This document shows positions 7,542-15,625 of a DNA stretch of 64,000 bases, piece by piece. Positions within the stretch are counted from its first letter, which is position 1. Every line of letters begins with the position of its first letter. A program made the translations under genes and the position numbers. Origin of the DNA: Neisseria sp. (GTDB taxonomy: Bacteria; Pseudomonadota; Gammaproteobacteria; Burkholderiales; Neisseriaceae); assembly GCF_030527965.1 (NCBI RefSeq), contig NZ_JAUMZU010000003.1, positions 62,001 through 126,000 on the forward strand, read 5' to 3'. Under the pieces are notes generated by a model that made no database searches, was not told the DNA's origin, and worked only from the letters and a program-made list of their open reading frames with translations.

Positions 7542-8972
7542 GTGGAATTTAGCACAAAAGCCGAAAAATTGCAGCCGGATAGCGCCGCCGCGCTTTATGT
7601 TTGCACAAACGACGCCCCCTGCTGCGCCAATAATGCGGAACCTGCCGCCATTTTACTGTGCGACGCATTGGAAGAAGGCGAAAGCTTTACCGCCGCGCAG
7701 GCCGTGGAAAACGGCGCTTTGAAAGCGTTGGCCGTGATTCGGCTGGCGGAAACTGAGCGTCAGGCAATGGAAAAAGCCGCTGCCGAAGCGGCGGCTTGGG
7801 CGCAAAAGCAAGAAAAGGTAAATGTTTGCTTGGCTGCTTTAGACGAAGCGGCTGCGGTTTTATTTGCGAGCGTGTTCGTGCAGGCGGCGGGGCAGGCGGT
7901 TTACCGTTTCGACCGCTTTAAAAAAGAAGCCAAACCGGCCAAGCTCGCTTCGGTAACGTTTTTCCACCCGCAAGCTGCGGATAAAGTGCAGGCTGCCGCG
8001 GAAGCCGCCTCTGCTTTGGTGTACGGTATGAACCTCTGCAAAGATTTGGGCAATACCGCGCCGAATGTCTGCACGCCGACTTATCTGGCCGAAACCGCCA
8101 AAGCCGAAGCCGAAAAACTCGGTGCGCAAGGCAAAATACTCGGTCGCGACTACATTGAAAAAAACATGCCTTCGTTTTGGGGCGTGGCCAAGGGCAGCGT
8201 GCAAGAGCCGAAATTGCTGGAATTGAGCTGGTTCGGCGCCGCCGATAAAAACGCCGCGCCGATTGTGCTGGTGGGCAAAGGCCTGACCTTCGACAGCGGC
8301 GGCATCTCGCTCAAACCCGGCGAAGCGATGGATGAAATGAAGTTTGATATGTGCGGTGCCGCCAGCGTTATCGGTGCGTTTGTTGCCGCTGTAAAAGCCA
8401 AGCTGCCGATTAACCTGATTACCGTGGTTGCCACTTGTGAAAACATGCCCGACGCCGCTGCAGCCAAACCGGGCGACGTAGTCAAATCGATGAACGGCAC
8501 CACCATCGAAAACCTCAACACCGATGCCGAAGGCCGTTTGGTTTTGTGCGACGCGTTGACTTATGTCGAGCAGCAATTCAAACCCAAAGCGGTTATCGAC
8601 GTGGCTACGCTGACCGGCGCCTGCATCATAGCGTTGGGCCACGTTGCCAGCGGTGTAATCGGCAATAATCAGGAATTGGTTGATCAATTGCTGGCCGCAT
8701 CGAAAGAAGCCAACGATAAAATCTGGCAATTGCCGTTGTTCGACGAATATAAAGAACAGCTCAAATCCAATTTTGCCGATCTACAAAACATCGGCGGCCG
8801 CCCGGCCGGCACGATAACCGCCGCCGCCTTCCTTTCCCATTTCACCGAGCATTACCCGTGGGCGCATCTGGATATCGCCGGCACGGCTTGGAAATCGGGC
8901 AAAGAAAAAGGCGCTACGGGCCGCCCCGTACCGCTCTTGCTGCAATTCTTGCGCAACGCCGCATCAGCGTAA
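7542..8972 (+). CDS. pepA: Leucyl aminopeptidase PepA (M17), 476 aa
   Basis: A cytosolic hexameric metallopeptidase that removes N-terminal residues; family members also bind DNA in some bacteria. The M17 signature NTDAEGRL is present, as are [11 protein letters not shown] (metal and catalytic lysine region), KFDMCGAA and [10 protein letters not shown]. The N-terminal macro-like domain covers about residues 1-160. The start codon is GTG, decided by AGGAG at 7531-7535 with six bases of spacing. Length is normal. Monocistronic, divergent from lptF, followed by a DUS hairpin. Confidence 0.95.
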   Translation: MEFSTKAEKLQPDSAAALYVCTNDAPCCANNAEPAAILLCDALEEGESFTAAQAVENGALKALAVIRLAETERQAMEKAAAEAAAWAQKQEKVNVCLAALDEAAAVLFASVFVQAAGQAVYRFDRFKKEAKPAKLASVTFFHPQAADKVQAAAEAASALVYGMNLCKDLGNTAPNVCTPTYLAETAKAEAEKLGAQGKILGRDYIEKNMPSFWGVAKGSVQEPKLLELSWFGAADKNAAPIVLVGKGLTFDSGGISLKPGEAMDEMKFDMCGAASVIGAFVAAVKAKLPINLITVVATCENMPDAAAAKPGDVVKSMNGTTIENLNTDAEGRLVLCDALTYVEQQFKPKAVIDVATLTGACIIALGHVASGVIGNNQELVDQLLAASKEANDKIWQLPLFDEYKEQLKSNFADLQNIGGRPAGTITAAAFLSHFTEHYPWAHLDIAGTAWKSGKEKGATGRPVPLLLQFLRNAASA

Positions 8973-8989
8973 GGCAGAGTCGCCAAACC

Positions 8990-9026
8990 GTTTTCAGACA
9001 GGCATCAATAATGCCTGTCTGAAAAC
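8990..9026. terminator. Paired-DUS hairpin between pepA and holC
   Basis: A 16-bp perfect stem (GTTTTCAGACAGGCAT with its complement) with loop CAATA. There is no T-run right after the stem, so termination may be partial, leaving some read-through into holC. Confidence 0.55.
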
Positions 9027-9052
9027 ATATCATCCCGACCGGAAAACCATTT

Positions 9053-9493
9053 ATGAGCCAAGCCACGTTTTACACCCATGTTGCCGATTGCGCCGGATTC
9101 ATCTGCCGCCTCAGCGCGCGCGCAGTGTCGAAAGGCGAGCGGGTATTGGTGTGGGCTGACGACGAAGCGCAAATGGCGCGTATCGACGCCGATTTGTGGG
9201 CCAATCCGCCGGAAGGTTTTTTGCCGCACGAAATCTGGCAGGAGGGCAGCACCTATCCGGAGGATGTGCCGCTGGTGCTGGCGTTTGGCATCGACTTGCC
9301 TGCCGTCAGCGATAACACCGTGGTGTTGAACGTTTCCGAAAGTTTCTGGTGTGATGCGCCCGTGCCGCCCAAGCGAGTGCTGGAAATCGTAGGCGGCACG
9401 CCTGACGATCTGGCCGCCGCGCGCGAGCGTTTCAGAGCATACCGCCAAAAAGGCTTTGCCATCGACCATCACAATATGCAAGGCAAAGGCTGA
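9053..9493 (+). CDS. holC: DNA polymerase III chi subunit HolC, 146 aa
   Basis: Chi links the clamp loader to single-strand-binding protein. The order ATFYTHV, then ADDEAQMARIDADLWANPPEGF and later PPKRVLEIVG matches HolC, and the length is normal. In many proteobacteria holC follows pepA, as here, which supports the call. Soluble. No strong Shine-Dalgarno is visible before the ATG (ACCATTT precedes it), so expression may be low, as expected for a clamp-loader accessory subunit. Confidence 0.9.
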   Translation: MSQATFYTHVADCAGFICRLSARAVSKGERVLVWADDEAQMARIDADLWANPPEGFLPHEIWQEGSTYPEDVPLVLAFGIDLPAVSDNTVVLNVSESFWCDAPVPPKRVLEIVGGTPDDLAAARERFRAYRQKGFAIDHHNMQGKG

Positions 9494-9581
9494 AAGAGCC
9501 GTTTGATTGGATTTTCCTTTGCGAATCCGACGGCGCTCTTTTAAAATAATATTTTCCAAACAATCATTGCGTTAAGCATCT

Positions 9582-9830
9582 ATGGATCAACCGGATCTGT
9601 TTTCCATTCCCAGCCCGTGCATCGGCGTATGCCAAGCCAATGAAAAAGGCTTTTGCAAAGGCTGCTTTCGCAGCCGGGAAGAAAGGCATTACTGGCTCCG
9701 GATGACCGACGATCAAAAACACCAAGTGATGCGATTGATTGCTGTACGGCGTAAAAAAGAGCGGCTCGCCCGCTGGGAAGCCGCGCAGCCGCAAGAAGAA
9801 GCACCCGAACAGCAAGGCTTGGCGTTTTAA
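9582..9830 (+). CDS. DUF1289 protein with CxGxCxx metal-type motif, 82 aa
   Basis: The N-terminus SPCIGVCQANEKGFCKGCFR places four cysteines in the DUF1289 pattern, probably an Fe-S or zinc site. This is followed by the family's REERHYWLRMTDDQKHQVM helix. The C-terminal tail is rich in E and Q and looks disordered. Function of the family is unknown. It lies between holC and rnc, with a DUS hairpin separating it from rnc. Confidence 0.85.
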   Translation: MDQPDLFSIPSPCIGVCQANEKGFCKGCFRSREERHYWLRMTDDQKHQVMRLIAVRRKKERLARWEAAQPQEEAPEQQGLAF

Positions 9831-9855
9831 CTCAACAACGCCGGCCCTTACCATC

Positions 9856-9885
9856 ATGCCTGTCTGAACATTTTCAGACAGGCAT
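9856..9885. terminator. Paired-DUS hairpin before rnc
   Basis: ATGCCTGTCTGAA and its complement pair around loop CATT, ending 14 bases before the rnc start. It could terminate the upstream transcript; it sits inside the rnc leader if read through. Confidence 0.6.
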
Positions 9886-9899
9886 TCGCAGGAACTCAC

Positions 9900-10619
9900 A
9901 TGAAAACCGACCAACGCAAAACCGCCGCACTTAACCATATTGAACGCGGCCTGGCCTACGCCTTTCGCGACCGCACCCTGCTGGAGCGTGCGCTAACTCA
10001 CCGCAGTTACAGCGCCAAAAACAACGAGCGTTTTGAATTCGTAGGCGATTCCATCCTCAACTACACCGTTGCCAAAATGCTTTACGACACCTTTCCACGG
10101 CTATCCGAAGGCGAACTTTCCCGCCTGCGTGCCAATCTCGTCAACCAAGACATGCTGGCGCAGCTTGCCGGAGAATTGAAAGTGGGCGACGGCCTGTATC
10201 TCGGCGCAGGCGAACTCAAAAGCGGCGGCTTCAACCGCCCTTCCATTCTGGCCGACGCAATGGAAGCCATGTTTGCCGCCGTGAGCTTCGACGCAGATTT
10301 TCAAACCGCCGAACAAACCGTTCGCCGCCTGTTTGCCGCCAAAATCCGCAGCATCGATTTCAGCCATCAAAGCAAAGACCCGAAAACCCTATTGCAAGAA
10401 GCCCTGCAAGCGCGCCGCCTGCCGTTGCCCAAATACCGCATAGAAGCGCAGAAGGGCGAAGGCAGCGAAGCCATTTTCGACATAGCCTGCGATTTGGGCG
10501 AACTCGGCTTTATCGCCTACGCACAAGCCTCCAGCCGTCGCGCCGCCGAGCAAACCGCAGCCAAAGAGGCCTACGCATGGCTGGAAACCAACCATCCTTT
10601 GAAACAGAAAGCGAAATAA
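9900..10619 (+). CDS. rnc: Ribonuclease III, 239 aa
   Basis: The double-strand-specific endonuclease that processes rRNA precursors and regulatory RNAs. The family signature is present as NERFEFVGDSILN (about residues 39-51), with the metal-binding D and E of LADAMEAMFAA (about 119-129). The C-terminal dsRNA-binding domain covers about 158-232 (DPKTLLQEALQ to AAEQTAAKEAYAW). Length is normal. In the meningococcus and other proteobacteria rnc is next to era; here the accessory island of about 3.3 kb lies between them, which marks that island as an insertion. Confidence 0.96.
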   Translation: MKTDQRKTAALNHIERGLAYAFRDRTLLERALTHRSYSAKNNERFEFVGDSILNYTVAKMLYDTFPRLSEGELSRLRANLVNQDMLAQLAGELKVGDGLYLGAGELKSGGFNRPSILADAMEAMFAAVSFDADFQTAEQTVRRLFAAKIRSIDFSHQSKDPKTLLQEALQARRLPLPKYRIEAQKGEGSEAIFDIACDLGELGFIAYAQASSRRAAEQTAAKEAYAWLETNHPLKQKAK

Positions 10620-10691
10620 ACGATAACTGCCGCCTGTAATATAGAATAAGCCCTCCGCCAAGAATGGGCGGATGGTTTAAAGCAAACGGCT

Positions 10692-10731
10692 TATAATAAG
10701 GCTGCCTGAACTTTTTCAGACAGCCTTATTT
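10692..10731 (+). promoter_or_regulatory. TATAAT box running into a foreign-dialect DUS hairpin (lipoprotein 1 leader)
   Basis: TATAAT at 10692-10697 overlaps the left arm of a 16-bp stem (10695-10710 with 10715-10730, loop CTTT). The left arm holds AGGCTGCCTGAA, the simDUS dialect, at 10699-10710; the right arm differs from perfect complementarity by one base. No clear -35 box is seen. The hairpin would lie in the 5' leader of the lipoprotein mRNA. Confidence 0.55.
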
Positions 10732-10752
10732 CATTCATAAAAAGAGCCTGTT

Positions 10753-11409
10753 ATGAAACCCTTTACCTTCCTATTAACCGCAGCTTTATTATCCGCCGCA
10801 AATTTGAGTGCTTGCAGCGGGTCGGATAGCGTTCAAGAACAGACTGAAAAGCGTTTTCAGCTGAATCCCCATCCCAAACAAGCCTACCGGATTAAAGTCA
10901 AAATTAATGATGCGCCCGGGCCGTTGAAGTTAATGGATGATATTTATATCCGATATATGGCAAGAAATTGTTCGTATGTTATTAGTAAAATTGCAGGTGC
11001 TTCTACAGAGCCTAGGAAATATATCAAGTACAAAGCTCATAAAACCGGGCAGGATGAATATGAAGCTATTGTTTATTTTGATGCAATGCAAGACGAAGAT
11101 TATTTTGGACAAGGTGTTTGCCGATGGAAGCCGGATGGTTTTGGCGGATCATTTAAGGCAACGGGTAAACCGGAAGAGACAAGATTTAGTATTAGTGATT
11201 TAATGAAAAATCTAATAGAGAAAGAAAAACTAGTTCTCTATTATTGGAAAGGTGCATATCCATATTACAAAAATGCCGATGGTTCTATGCAAAAGAGGAT
11301 TGATGGAGTAGGCGCAACTGAATTTGGAGAGCCTTTAACTAATTATCTCCCAGATCAATATAAAGATTTATTTAAGATAACAGTTACTTTTGAGGAGCTT
11401 AAACAATGA
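10753..11409 (+). CDS. Lipoprotein 1, candidate immunity protein, 218 aa
   Basis: The signal peptide ends in the lipobox LSAC (Cys21), so it should be an exported lipoprotein. A conserved block EQTEKRFQLNPHPKQAYR begins at about residue 28, followed by KVKINDAPGPLKL, a cysteine in NCSYVISK, the acidic DAMQDEDYFG, and VCRW. It is about 60% identical by eye to lipoprotein 2, with divergence concentrated toward the C-terminus. I associate this family from memory with genes just upstream of secreted lipases, where it would protect the periplasm; that role is inferred. It is AT-rich compared with rnc and era. The stop overlaps the next ATG by ATGA. Confidence 0.75.
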   Translation: MKPFTFLLTAALLSAANLSACSGSDSVQEQTEKRFQLNPHPKQAYRIKVKINDAPGPLKLMDDIYIRYMARNCSYVISKIAGASTEPRKYIKYKAHKTGQDEYEAIVYFDAMQDEDYFGQGVCRWKPDGFGGSFKATGKPEETRFSISDLMKNLIEKEKLVLYYWKGAYPYYKNADGSMQKRIDGVGATEFGEPLTNYLPDQYKDLFKITVTFEELKQ

Positions 11410-11507
11410 ATCAGCCTAGCATTTCACAATATGCCGCTACAGTCGCCTATCCAAGCATAAAGCCGTCTGCAAAAGGCAGGTTGGCTGTTTCCCGAATGAG
11501 TTTATAA
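11406..11507 (+). pseudogene. 33-codon stub in the effector position after lipoprotein 1
   Basis: The ATG overlaps the lipoprotein 1 stop (ATGA), exactly as the intact lipase ATG overlaps the lipoprotein 2 stop at 12225-12228. The stub starts MNQPSISQYAATVAY, against MNRLNVQQNADLAAD for the lipase. Only M, N, Q and some alanines align, so homology is weak. It ends at 11507, inside the TATAAT box of the second unit. I read it as the remaining 5' end of a lost effector gene; a non-coding leader is the alternative. Confidence 0.4.
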
Positions 11508-11543
11508 TTAAGCCGTTTGAATGTTGTTCAGACGGCTTAATTA
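11481..11543 (+). promoter_or_regulatory. Promoter and canonical-DUS hairpin (lipoprotein 2 leader)
   Basis: TTGGCT at 11481-11486 and TATAAT at 11503-11508 are 16 bases apart. The -10 box runs into a 17-bp stem (11505-11521 with 11527-11543, loop TGTTG, one G-T-type mismatch). The right arm is GCCGTCTGAA on the minus strand, the core of the canonical gonococcal/meningococcal DUS, not the local dialect. Confidence 0.55.
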
Positions 11544-11568
11544 TCCATTCATAAAGAAAAGGTGCTTT

Positions 11569-12228
11569 ATGAAACGCATTGTTTCCCTATTAACTGTAGC
11601 TTTATTATCCATCGCAAATTTGAGTGCATGCAGCGAGCCGGAGAATGGTATGAGTATTCAAGAACAGACGGAAAGGCGCTTCCAGTTAAATCCCCACCCC
11701 AAGCAAGCCTATCGCATTAAAGTCAAAATCAACGACGCGCCCGGGCCGTTGAAGCTGATAAATGATATGTACGTTGGCTACAAGGCTGAAAACTGTTCGT
11801 ATCTTATTAGTAAAGTTGCAGGAGCATATGCAAAACCTGAAAAAACCATCAAAACTAAAATGAATCAAATTGGGCAGGACGAATATGAAACGGTTGTTTA
11901 TTTTGATGCGATGCAAGATGAAGATTATTTTGGCGAAGGAATATGTCGTTGGAAAATAGAAAATTTTGGTACCTCATTTAAAGCAACAGGTAAGCCTGAA
12001 GAGACGGAATTCAATGTTAGTGATTTAATGAAGCATTTGATAGAGAAAAAAACGTTGATTAAATATTACCGAAAAGGAGGCTATCCTTATTTTAAAAATG
12101 ATGACGGTTCAATATATAATGGTAAAGATATGGTTAGCTTTGGAACCGCTTCTCCGAATGAATACCGTAAAGACTTACAAAAAGATTTATTTTCTATAAT
12201 GGTTATATTAGAGGGAATTAAAGAATGA
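11569..12228 (+). CDS. Lipoprotein 2, candidate immunity protein for the adjacent lipase, 219 aa
   Basis: Paralogue of the lipoprotein encoded at 10753. The signal peptide ends LSAC (Cys21). The same blocks follow in order: EQTERRFQLNPHPKQAYR, KVKINDAPGPLKL, NCSYLISK, DAMQDEDYFGEGICRW and FKATGKPEET. AAAGGTG lies a few bases before ATG 11569; the upstream in-frame ATG at 11521 would translate through the hairpin and is rejected. The stop overlaps the lipase ATG by four bases, so the two proteins are made in a coupled way, as expected for an immunity-toxin pair. AT-rich. Immunity function is inferred from export, order and coupling. Confidence 0.75.
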   Translation: MKRIVSLLTVALLSIANLSACSEPENGMSIQEQTERRFQLNPHPKQAYRIKVKINDAPGPLKLINDMYVGYKAENCSYLISKVAGAYAKPEKTIKTKMNQIGQDEYETVVYFDAMQDEDYFGEGICRWKIENFGTSFKATGKPEETEFNVSDLMKHLIEKKTLIKYYRKGGYPYFKNDDGSIYNGKDMVSFGTASPNEYRKDLQKDLFSIMVILEGIKE

Positions 12229-13352
12229 ATCGACTAAATGTTCAACAAAATGCAGACCTTGCCGCAGATGCTTACAATATACGTGATATTACTCCACCGA
12301 ATAAAACAATTAATATCGGTGGGCACGAGTATAAGGTTTTAGCATTCCGCAATAACTCTAATACAGGTTATTACGGTGCGGTTTATCAAGATGTCAAAAC
12401 CAATGAAATTATTGTTGCCCATCGAGGAACAGAATCTGTCCGTGATGGTGCGGTAGATGGCGTTATGGTTTCAAGCCGTTACAACCTGCAAGCCAAAGAT
12501 GCGGTTGAACTAACCAGAATAGCAATGGAGAAGGCAAACTCATTGCATAAAGATCTTGGTATTCCTACTCCAAAAATTACCCACACAGGCCACTCCCTCG
12601 GCGGCACGCTCGCCCAAATCAGTGCCCATTATTTTAATCAGGAAGGCATTACCTTTAATGCCTACGGCGCAGCCAGCCTCGGCCGCCTGCCTAGAGGCGG
12701 CGACAAAGTTATCAATTATGTAAAAGCCACCGATGCCGTATCGGCCGCTAGCCCGCATTACGGCAAAGTGGTAACACTGGCGGATAAAAGCGATCTTCTG
12801 ATGTTGACTAGCGCGGGCTATACCAACAGTAAAGTTGCCAATGCGCTGTTGCCGCATAATACGGTTGGCACAGCAGTTACTTCTGCTTTTTCTGCCCATT
12901 CGATTAGCAATTTTACCGGCTCTCATTCTATCTTATCCGATCCAAATGCGCGCAAGCTGGCTGAAGATAACAAAGTGCAGATTGACGCTTACCGTTCGGG
13001 TGTTGAGCATACCCGTATCGGCATCAGTATTTTAGGCATCTCGCCTAAGAATGTGGTTGATTTCTTCAGCCCTGATCGGCGCCCGGGCGAGCCGGCCGAA
13101 AAAAACCTGCCGCCGTTAACGCAGGATATTACACAGCCGCTGCCTAAAAATGCTTCGGGTCAGGGATTTACCGATTACGGCTTTGCTGCGCTGTTGTCGG
13201 ATGATGACGATCACCGCTTCGCCGCTTTGGATAGCCTGATGGATTCGCAGGTTGGCCAGCAACTGCAACAAGACGCCCGCAATGCGGCTTTGGCTTTCGA
13301 TCGAGAACAAGAGCAGCTGCGGCAGCAAAATGCGCCGGTAATGAAAATCTGA
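12225..13352 (+). CDS. Class 3 lipase / Mbeg1-like hydrolase, candidate secreted effector, 375 aa
   Basis: The alpha/beta hydrolase core covers about residues 10-235. HRGTE (66-70) is the oxyanion-type motif of class 3 lipases, GHSLGG (122-127) places the nucleophile at Ser124, KATDAVS offers the aspartate, and FSAHSISNF the histidine. There is no signal peptide. The C-terminal third is Gln/Ala-rich and charged (QQLQQDARNA, DREQEQLRQQ), which could be a secretion signal or chaperone site; I do not see the standard XVIPCD motifs. The first 370 bases are AT-rich and the rest is not, so the gene may be a recombinant. Likely a phospholipase toxin delivered by a type IV or VI system encoded elsewhere (inference). 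Confidence 0.75.
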   Translation: MNRLNVQQNADLAADAYNIRDITPPNKTINIGGHEYKVLAFRNNSNTGYYGAVYQDVKTNEIIVAHRGTESVRDGAVDGVMVSSRYNLQAKDAVELTRIAMEKANSLHKDLGIPTPKITHTGHSLGGTLAQISAHYFNQEGITFNAYGAASLGRLPRGGDKVINYVKATDAVSAASPHYGKVVTLADKSDLLMLTSAGYTNSKVANALLPHNTVGTAVTSAFSAHSISNFTGSHSILSDPNARKLAEDNKVQIDAYRSGVEHTRIGISILGISPKNVVDFFSPDRRPGEPAEKNLPPLTQDITQPLPKNASGQGFTDYGFAALLSDDDDHRFAALDSLMDSQVGQQLQQDARNAALAFDREQEQLRQQNAPVMKI

Positions 13353-13386
13353 TTGAAATTGCATGTTTGAATAAGGGGCTGCCGGC

Positions 13387-13911
13387 ATGAGCTTGGAAGA
13401 GAAAATCGATAATCTGATTAGAAACATTGTTTTGTTGCAAGGAAAAAATGATCAGCGCCAGAAGCTGATTGAAACGGAACATTGGAAATCTAAGAATGCT
13501 CTGGATGAGGCGGGCAGCTCGTTGCGCAGCACGGCGCAGGGGATTCAAAAGTTTACGGCGGATACGGTTGGCCGCGCGGTAGACAAGCCTCTGCAGGCGT
13601 TTGAGCAGGGCGTTGAGCAAATTTGCCGCGAGTTTTCGGTGATTGCGTCTAATGCGGAGCGGCAACAGCGCGAGGCGGTTAAAAGGTTGAAAATGCTGCA
13701 GTGGACGGCGCTAACCGCGTTAATTGCGGCGCTGGCGATTAGCATTGGCTCTGCTGTGTTTATGATGAAATATGCTCATCAGGAAATTGCGCGTTCGGAT
13801 TGGGTGGGTAATATCAATAAGGCGATTGACAACGGCAGCTTGGCGCGTTGCGATAATGGCGATGGTATTTGCGCCAAGGTTAAAGGAAAATTGGTGCGGT
13901 TGGATAAATAG
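13387..13911 (+). CDS. Coiled-coil single-pass membrane protein, 174 aa
   Basis: Starts MSLEEKIDNLIRNIVLLQ, with long helical and probably coiled-coil stretches up to about residue 105. One membrane helix follows (about 107-128, WTALTALIAALAISIGSAVF), then a short C-terminal domain with two cysteines (ARCDNGDGICAKVKG). The layout recalls MbeB/MobB-type mobilisation proteins and small partners found beside effector genes; neither is certain. It starts 34 bases after the lipase stop and belongs to the same unit. It could help membrane targeting of the lipase or be a second immunity factor; both are guesses. Confidence 0.65.
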   Translation: MSLEEKIDNLIRNIVLLQGKNDQRQKLIETEHWKSKNALDEAGSSLRSTAQGIQKFTADTVGRAVDKPLQAFEQGVEQICREFSVIASNAERQQREAVKRLKMLQWTALTALIAALAISIGSAVFMMKYAHQEIARSDWVGNINKAIDNGSLARCDNGDGICAKVKGKLVRLDK

Positions 13912-14004
13912 CCTGTCTGAAGCAGGTTGCGAGTATTCGGCACGGCCTATCGCTGCTTAATTTGATGATGGAAGTTAGCAAGCCCGATGATTTGGGCTAT
14001 TATG

Positions 14005-14038
14005 ATGCCTGTCTGAAAAATGGTTTTCAGGCAGGCAT
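14005..14038. terminator. Imperfect paired-DUS hairpin before era
   Basis: ATGCCTGTCTGAAAA pairs with TTTTCAGGCAGGCAT around ATGG; one arm carries a G in place of A. It closes the accessory island on the right side and may end its transcript. Confidence 0.55.
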
Positions 14039-14061
14039 TGCTTATCTGAAAGACGCTCTAT

Positions 14062-14985
14062 ATGAATATTGAAGAATTTTTGTCGGAATCCTCTGCGCCG
14101 CAGGGTTATCGTTGCGGGTTTATCGCGATTGTGGGGCGGCCGAATGTCGGCAAGTCTACGCTGATGAACCATTTAATCGGGCAGAAGGTCAGCATTACCA
14201 GCAAAAAGGCGCAAACCACACGGCATAAGGTAACGGGGATTTACACTGACGATACGGCGCAGTTTGTGTTTGTCGATACGCCGGGCTTTCAAACGGAGCA
14301 CCGCAATGCGCTGAACGAGCGCTTGAATCTGAACGTTACCGAAACGATGGGCGGCGTGGATGCGGTGGTGTTTGTGATTGAGGCGATGCAGTTTACCGAG
14401 GCCGACCGCCGTGTGATGCGTTTGCTGCCCAAGCATGTGCCGGTGTTGCTGGTTATCAATAAAATCGATTTGGCCAAAACGCATAACCCGGCGGCGCTGG
14501 AAGCGTTTGTTGCCCAAGTGCGTGCCGAGTTTGAATTTGCCGGCGTGGAAGTGGTGAGTGCGAAGCACGGTTTGGGCATTGCCGGCCTGTTGCATACGCT
14601 CAAGCCTTTTTTGCCTGAAAGTGCACCCCTGTATCCCGAGGATATGGTTACTGATAAATCCAGCCGTTTTCTGGCTACTGAAATCGTGCGCGAGAAGCTG
14701 TTTCGTTATTTGGGCGAGGAGCTGCCTTATGCGATGAATGTTGAGATGGAGCAGTTTCAGGAAGACAATGGTTTGTACCGCATTCATATTGCTGTGTTGG
14801 TAGAGCGGGAAAATCAGAAGCCGATTGTTATCGGCAAGGGCGGCGAGAAGCTGAAGAAAATTTCGACCGAGGCGCGGTTGGATATGGAAAAGCTATTTGG
14901 CTGCAAAGTGTTTTTGAAAGTGTGGGTGAAGGTGAAATCAGGCTGGGCCGATGATGTGCGCTTTTTGCGCGAGCTGGGTTTGTAG
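14062..14985 (+). CDS. era: GTPase Era, 307 aa
   Basis: Era binds the 3' end of 16S rRNA and helps 30S assembly. The G1 loop GRPNVGKST (about residues 28-36), G2 AQTTRHKVTG, G3 DTPGFQ, and G4 as NKID are all present. The C-terminal KH domain contains VIGKGGEKLKKI (about 255-266). Length is normal. The next gene starts one base after the era stop, so they are probably co-transcribed. In relatives era sits directly after rnc. Confidence 0.96.
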   Translation: MNIEEFLSESSAPQGYRCGFIAIVGRPNVGKSTLMNHLIGQKVSITSKKAQTTRHKVTGIYTDDTAQFVFVDTPGFQTEHRNALNERLNLNVTETMGGVDAVVFVIEAMQFTEADRRVMRLLPKHVPVLLVINKIDLAKTHNPAALEAFVAQVRAEFEFAGVEVVSAKHGLGIAGLLHTLKPFLPESAPLYPEDMVTDKSSRFLATEIVREKLFRYLGEELPYAMNVEMEQFQEDNGLYRIHIAVLVERENQKPIVIGKGGEKLKKISTEARLDMEKLFGCKVFLKVWVKVKSGWADDVRFLRELGL

Positions 14986-14986
14986 C

Positions 14987-15565
14987 ATGGATGCGCATCT
15001 GGCACCGGTTTTGCGGTTTGCCCATTCTTTGCTTTATGCCTGTCTGAAAAAGGGCGGCCGGGCTTTGGATGCGACGGCGGGCAACGGGCATGATACGTTG
15101 ATGTTGGCGCAATGTGTCGGCGCAGAGGGTAAGGTGTGGGCGTTTGACATACAGCCGCAGGCGCTGGCCAATACGGCGGCGCGTTTGCAGGCTGCGGGTG
15201 CGGCAGCTCAGGTGGCGCTGATTCTGGCGGGGCATGAAACGCTGGCCGACTATGTGGATCAGCCGCTGGATGCGGCCGTTTTCAATTTCGGCTGGTTGCC
15301 CGGCGGCGATAAAAGCTGCACAACGTTGGCGCAAACCAGTGTCGGTGCTCTTGAGGCGGCGTTGGCTTTGCTCAAGCCGCAAGGGCTTTTGCTGGCGGTG
15401 CTTTATCCGGGACACGATGCGGGCGCGGCGGAAGCTCGGGCGGTGGAGGCTTGGGCTGCGGCTTTGCCGCAGCAGGTGTATTCTGTGTTGAAGTATGGGT
15501 TTATCAATCAGGTAAACTGCCCGCCTTATCTGCTGGCGGTGGAGCGGAAAGCGGCGCCGGTGTGA
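14987..15565 (+). CDS. Class I SAM-dependent methyltransferase, putative rRNA methylase family, 192 aa
   Basis: Matches the YtqB-like family: ALDATAGNGHDTLMLA (SAM-binding motif I, about residues 26-41), AFDIQPQAL (motif II, binding the ribose), NFGWLPGGDK, and a C-terminal INQVNCPPYL. The family is annotated as rRNA methylase, but related members act on tRNA wobble derivatives, so the target is open. A complete DUS (15037-15048) lies inside the gene and encodes ACLK, showing the uptake sequence is tolerated in coding frame. The chosen ATG at 14987 follows the era stop by one base. Confidence 0.85.
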   Translation: MDAHLAPVLRFAHSLLYACLKKGGRALDATAGNGHDTLMLAQCVGAEGKVWAFDIQPQALANTAARLQAAGAAAQVALILAGHETLADYVDQPLDAAVFNFGWLPGGDKSCTTLAQTSVGALEAALALLKPQGLLLAVLYPGHDAGAAEARAVEAWAAALPQQVYSVLKYGFINQVNCPPYLLAVERKAAPV

Positions 15566-15587
15566 TGGTTTGCCAATTGGCTGGAAT

Positions 15588-15625
15588 GCCTGTCTGAAAA
15601 AAGGGTTCAGGCAGGCTTTTTATTT
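15588..15625. terminator. DUS-type terminator
   Basis: GCCTGTCTGAA and TTCAGGCAGGC pair (one mismatch) with a loop of seven, followed on the plus strand by TTTTTATTT. It lies between the convergent methyltransferase and 65-aa genes and overlaps the latter's stop. Confidence 0.65.

Noticed and set aside
7860..8729. 289-aa minus-strand ORF opposite pepA
   Set aside because: Shadow of pepA codon bias; composition rich in H, G and R with no recognisable motif.
12225..13352. Lipase as a clear XVIPCD-carrying X-T4SS effector
   Set aside because: The C-terminus is Gln-rich, but I cannot find the defined XVIPCD motifs, so the secretion route is left open.
14987..15565. Start at 14951 for the methyltransferase
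   Set aside because: It would overlap the conserved KH domain of era in another frame; ATG 14987 follows the stop cleanly.
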